Part shown: positions 60,993 through 64,000 of the stretch, in pieces
Numbering within the stretch: position 1 is the stretch's first letter
Layout of the letters: every line of letters begins with the position of its first letter
Assembly: GCA_046349215.1 (NCBI GenBank)
Contig: JAXMCV010000004.1
Span: 310,001 to 374,000 of the forward strand
Reading direction: 5' to 3'
DNA from: JAJXWB01 sp046349215
GTDB lineage: Bacteria > Pseudomonadota > Alphaproteobacteria > Rhizobiales > Beijerinckiaceae
DNA: 64,000 bases
The notes under the pieces: model-generated
What the model saw: only the letters and a program-made list of their open reading frames with translations
The model's database searches: none
Told to the model about the DNA's origin: nothing
Made by a program: the position numbers and the translations under genes

Positions 60993-61378
60993 GAGCCGAC
61001 TCCGAACGACCCATGCGACCGCGACCTCTGGCAAAGGACATGCCGCAAGGCGGCAAGATGACGCCACATGTGCGCTCCCAACTGTAAGCGGGAGCGCGCA
61101 GGGTCTCTCAGCCGCCGACGCTTTCGGAGGAACCGTATCGGCGATGGCGGAGTGTAGGACTGAAGGGATCGCGATCAAAGCGAATCCCGTAGCGCCTTTG
61201 CGCGCTGCAACTCGCTCGGACGTCGGACACGGCGCCACGAGCGGCAACAGCGAGCGAAATCAATCCGCCCGCAAGGCGTGTGACAAACCGCCACGCGCCG
61301 TCTCATCCATGCCCGGTCCGCCGGACGTGTCATTCCCGCCAAGCGCGCCCGGAACGCCATTGCTCGCGTCCCGAAGCT
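60993..61378. other. 386-bp intergenic region without a recognisable gene
   Basis: It lies upstream of the zinc-ribbon gene and downstream of the second enoyl-CoA hydratase, both on the minus strand. No convincing frame, RNA or repeat is seen. Confidence 0.5.
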
Positions 61379-62143
61379 CTAGCGTCCCTTCCACACCGGC
61401 GCGCGTTTCTCGATGAAGGCGCGCGGGCCTTCCTTGAAATCTTCCGTGCCGGAAATCCTGCCGAAGCCCTTGTCGCTCGCAGTCCACAGCGCCGCATCGT
61501 CGTCGTGCAAGGCGCGCACGGCCACCGCGCGGCTCGCCTGCACGGCCATCGGCGCGTTGACGCAGATGCGTTCGGCGAGCTTCAGGGCTTCCGCCATCAC
61601 CTGGTCGGGCGCCACGACCTTGTTGACCATGCCGAGTTCGTAGGCGCGCTGCGAGGGCAGCGGATCGCCGGTCAGGATCGCCTCCAGCGCCGTCGCCATG
61701 CCGATGGCGCGCGGCAAGCGGAAAAGTCCGCCAGCGCCCGCAATGAGAGAACGCTTCACCTCCGGCAGGCCGAAATTGGTCTCGGTGGAGCAGACGATCA
61801 TGTCGCAGGAGAGCGCGACTTCCGTTCCGCCAGCGAGCGCGCTGCCGGCGATGGCCGCGATCAACGGCTTGACGCGTTCGCGCTTGGCGATACCCGCAAA
61901 CCCGCCCTTGGCGGTGAACAGTTTCGCGGAATTGCCGGCGGCGATCTCCTTGAGGTCGGCGCCCGCGCAGAACGCCTTGCCGTTGCCGGCGAGAACGCCG
62001 ACCCACAATTCGGGATCGGATTCGAACCTGTCGAGCGCGTTTTCGAGCCCCTGCGCCAGTTCGCCGTTCACGGCATTGCGCTGTTCCGGCCGGTTCAGCG
62101 TGATGATGGCGACGCGTCCCCTGGTTTCATATTGGACGACCAT
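61379..62143 (-). CDS. Enoyl-CoA hydratase
   Basis: 254 residues from the ATG at 62141-62143, with GGGAGG upstream. Crotonase features: ITLNRPEQRNAVN, oxyanion loop NGKAFCAGADLKEI, GSALAGGTEVALSCD, and catalytic Glu in FGLPEVKRSLIAGAGG, which fits true enoyl-CoA hydratases of the EchA/PaaG type. It adds water to trans-2-enoyl-CoA in beta-oxidation. It diverges from the acyl-CoA ligase, and both probably serve one pathway. Confidence 0.92.
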   Translation of the reverse strand: MVVQYETRGRVAIITLNRPEQRNAVNGELAQGLENALDRFESDPELWVGVLAGNGKAFCAGADLKEIAAGNSAKLFTAKGGFAGIAKRERVKPLIAAIAGSALAGGTEVALSCDMIVCSTETNFGLPEVKRSLIAGAGGLFRLPRAIGMATALEAILTGDPLPSQRAYELGMVNKVVAPDQVMAEALKLAERICVNAPMAVQASRAVAVRALHDDDAALWTASDKGFGRISGTEDFKEGPRAFIEKRAPVWKGR

Positions 62144-62330
62144 GTGTGACCTCCCGTTGTGACGCCATCCTGGGCCTGCGTGACGGCGATGAGAAGCGGC
62201 GCGCCGTGCGGCCATCCGCCGCCCGCTTGCCGGGGGGCAAGGCTAATAGTTATGATATATACCTATCTCCCGGCGTCCGTGCCGGGCGACATCGGCGACG
62301 AGACCGGGCGCGCGGGGAGAAGCAAGACCA

Positions 62331-63992
62331 ATGACGGGATCGGTCGACCAATCGCCCTACGCGAAGAAGCCCTGGACCGCGCTCTACACACCGGGCCTGC
62401 CGCACGAACTGGCTTTCGCCGCGCAGGACGCGCTCGGCCTGTTCCGCTCGGCGGCGGAACGCGCGCCGGACAGTCCGGCGATCATCTGGTTCGACCGCAA
62501 GATCAGCTACCGCGAACTCGACGTGCTGAGCGACGGCCTCGCCGCGGCCCTGCGCGCGCGCGGCTTCGAAAGCGGCGACCGTCTCGCCCTCTATCTCCAG
62601 AACATGCCGCAATTCCTGGTCGCGGCGCTGGGCGCCTGGAAGGCCGGCGGCATTGCTGTTCCGATCAATCCTATGAACCGCGAGCGCGAGCTGACGCTGA
62701 TCTTCGCGGATTGCGCGCCGAAGGCGATCGTCTGTCTCGACTTCCTCTACAACGACGTGATCGCGGCCCTGCCGTCCGACGTGAAGCTTCCGCCAATCGT
62801 GCTGACGACCGCGGCTCGCGATCTGCAGACGCGTGACGATCGGCGCGTGCTGCCTGAAAGGGTTGCGCCAGCGCCGGGCGCCGAGGATCTGCTCGCCGCG
62901 ATCGCAGCGGCAAACGACGAGCCTCCGGCTGCGTCACCCGCGCCCGGCGACATCGCATTTCTGGTCTACACGTCGGGCACGACCGGCTTGCCGAAGGCCG
63001 CGACGAACACGCATGGAAACGTCGCCTTCAACGCGCAGGCGATCGCGCGCTGGTATTCCCTGCCGGACGGCGCCCCGATCCTCGGCCTCGCGCCGCTGTT
63101 CCATGTCACCGGGCTCATCGCCCATCTGGCGAAATCCTGGGCTCTGGCCGCGCCGCTGATCTTGATCTACCGTTTCGAGCCGGGCGTCGTTCTCGACGCG
63201 TTGGTCGAACATCGCCCCTCCTTCACGGTCAGCGCCATCACCGCCTTCATCGCGCTGCTCGCCAATCCGCAAGCGACGCGCGACAAGTTCGGGAGCCTGC
63301 AGGTGATCGTATCCGGCGGCGCGCCGATCCCACCGTCCGTGGTCGAGGAATTCCGCGAGCGCACCGGCCATTACATCCACAACGGCTACGGCCTGACCGA
63401 GACCAACGCCGGCGTCATCGCCGTGCCGCATGGCCGACAGGCGCCGGTCGACCCGGTCAGCGGGGCGCTCGCCATCGGCGTGCCGAAGTGCAATGTCAGC
63501 GCCTGGATCGCCGACGAGAACGGCAATCCCGCGCCGGTCGGCGAGGCCGGCGAGATCGTCGTCTCCGGTCCGAGCGTCGCGCCCGCCTATTGGGGAAAGC
63601 CGGCGGAGACCGCCGAGGCCATGCGCGCCGACGGCTTCCGCACCGGCGATATCGCCATCATGGACGCGCAGGGCTGGTTCTATCTGGTCGACCGCAAGAA
63701 GGACATGATCGTCGCCTCGGGCTTCAAGGTCTGGCCGCGAGAGGTCGAGGACGTCCTTTACGCCCATCCCGCCGTGCGCGAGGCGGCCGTCGTCGGCGTC
63801 ACCGATCCTTATCGCGGCGAAAGCGTTAAGGCGGTCGTCAGCCTCAAGCCCGGCTCGTTCGCGACAGGCGACGAACTGAAGGCCTGGTGCCAGTCGAAAA
63901 TGGCCGCCTACAAGCGCCCCCACGTGGTCGAGATCGTCGACGAATTGCCTAAGACGACGACCGGGAAAATTCTGCGCCGTCTCGTGAAGTGA
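62331..63992 (+). CDS. Acyl-CoA ligase (AMP-dependent synthetase)
   Basis: 553 residues, complete, ending 8 bases from the window edge. ANL superfamily motifs: P-loop YTSGTTGLPKAA, GYGLTETN, and the C-terminal catalytic Lys in TTTGKILRRLVK. The hinge DGFRTGDIAIMDAQGWFYLVDRKKD is complete. It activates a carboxylic acid to its CoA ester through an acyl-AMP. The substrate is not predictable but the hydratase, thioesterase and AtuA neighbours point to medium or branched chain acids. Confidence 0.92.
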   Translation: MTGSVDQSPYAKKPWTALYTPGLPHELAFAAQDALGLFRSAAERAPDSPAIIWFDRKISYRELDVLSDGLAAALRARGFESGDRLALYLQNMPQFLVAALGAWKAGGIAVPINPMNRERELTLIFADCAPKAIVCLDFLYNDVIAALPSDVKLPPIVLTTAARDLQTRDDRRVLPERVAPAPGAEDLLAAIAAANDEPPAASPAPGDIAFLVYTSGTTGLPKAATNTHGNVAFNAQAIARWYSLPDGAPILGLAPLFHVTGLIAHLAKSWALAAPLILIYRFEPGVVLDALVEHRPSFTVSAITAFIALLANPQATRDKFGSLQVIVSGGAPIPPSVVEEFRERTGHYIHNGYGLTETNAGVIAVPHGRQAPVDPVSGALAIGVPKCNVSAWIADENGNPAPVGEAGEIVVSGPSVAPAYWGKPAETAEAMRADGFRTGDIAIMDAQGWFYLVDRKKDMIVASGFKVWPREVEDVLYAHPAVREAAVVGVTDPYRGESVKAVVSLKPGSFATGDELKAWCQSKMAAYKRPHVVEIVDELPKTTTGKILRRLVK

Positions 63993-64000
63993 TATAGAAA

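Overview
The window is a high-GC chromosomal segment with short intergenic gaps, many ATGA/GTGA gene overlaps and mostly AGGAGG-like ribosome sites. The gene content (Rhizobiales-type Omp25/31 outer-membrane barrel, Zur, a METTL20-like ETF methyltransferase, efp with epmA and epmB, a 3-hydroxybutyrate dehydrogenase, TRAP transport genes) points to an alphaproteobacterium of the Hyphomicrobiales (Rhizobiales). The genus cannot be settled from sequence reading alone.

Region by region. 1-9.2 kb: the end of a class III aminotransferase, an unknown gene, an orphan CoxL-like molybdenum hydroxylase large subunit, a Tat-exported amidohydrolase-like protein with altered metal ligands, rlmN, a yqaA-dsbB membrane pair and a cupin gene wrecked by two compensating frameshifts. 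9.3-17.8 kb: an integrated element of about 8.4 kb in the 3' end of tRNA-Leu(CAA). It has a P4-type integrase, putative att cores at both ends, matching sets of 9-bp arm-like repeats inside both ends, a block of small unknown and DNA-binding genes, and one large cargo gene, a 1052-residue Gly/Asn-rich autotransporter. 17.8-20.8 kb: a poorly conserved zone with two unknown genes and a dead IS256-type transposase. 20.9-27 kb: an Omp barrel, modBC without modA, a dTDP-rhamnose reductase, an amino-acid-type binding protein and a zinc alcohol dehydrogenase. 27.2-38 kb: a sugar transferase pseudogene next to a UDP-glucuronate epimerase-like gene, zur-ispG, 3-hydroxybutyrate dehydrogenase coupled to a patatin, a membrane adenylate cyclase, a Baeyer-Villiger-type monooxygenase, UDP-glucose dehydrogenase and an Old Yellow Enzyme. 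38-52.6 kb: a small cytochrome c, tRNA-Arg(CCU), a second alcohol dehydrogenase, DUF2252, efp divergent from epmA-epmB, a DUF3772-MscS channel, small secreted proteins, a GATase, terB-SDR, trmO behind a strong hairpin, and a GNAT-methyltransferase pair. 52.6-64 kb: a TRAP system with fused DctQM, then an acyl-CoA cluster (two enoyl-CoA hydratases, AtuA-family protein, hot-dog thioesterase, acyl-CoA ligase).

How genes combine: efp, epmA and epmB make and modify elongation factor P. UDP-glucose dehydrogenase and the epimerase could supply UDP-glucuronate and UDP-galacturonate. The dctP-dctQM genes form a complete TRAP importer. The acyl-CoA genes suggest branched or terpenoid acid degradation, with the carboxylase presumably elsewhere. 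The most unusual parts are the tRNA-Leu element with its single autotransporter cargo, the hairpin that buries the trmO ribosome site, and the cluster of decayed genes around the element and the polysaccharide locus.
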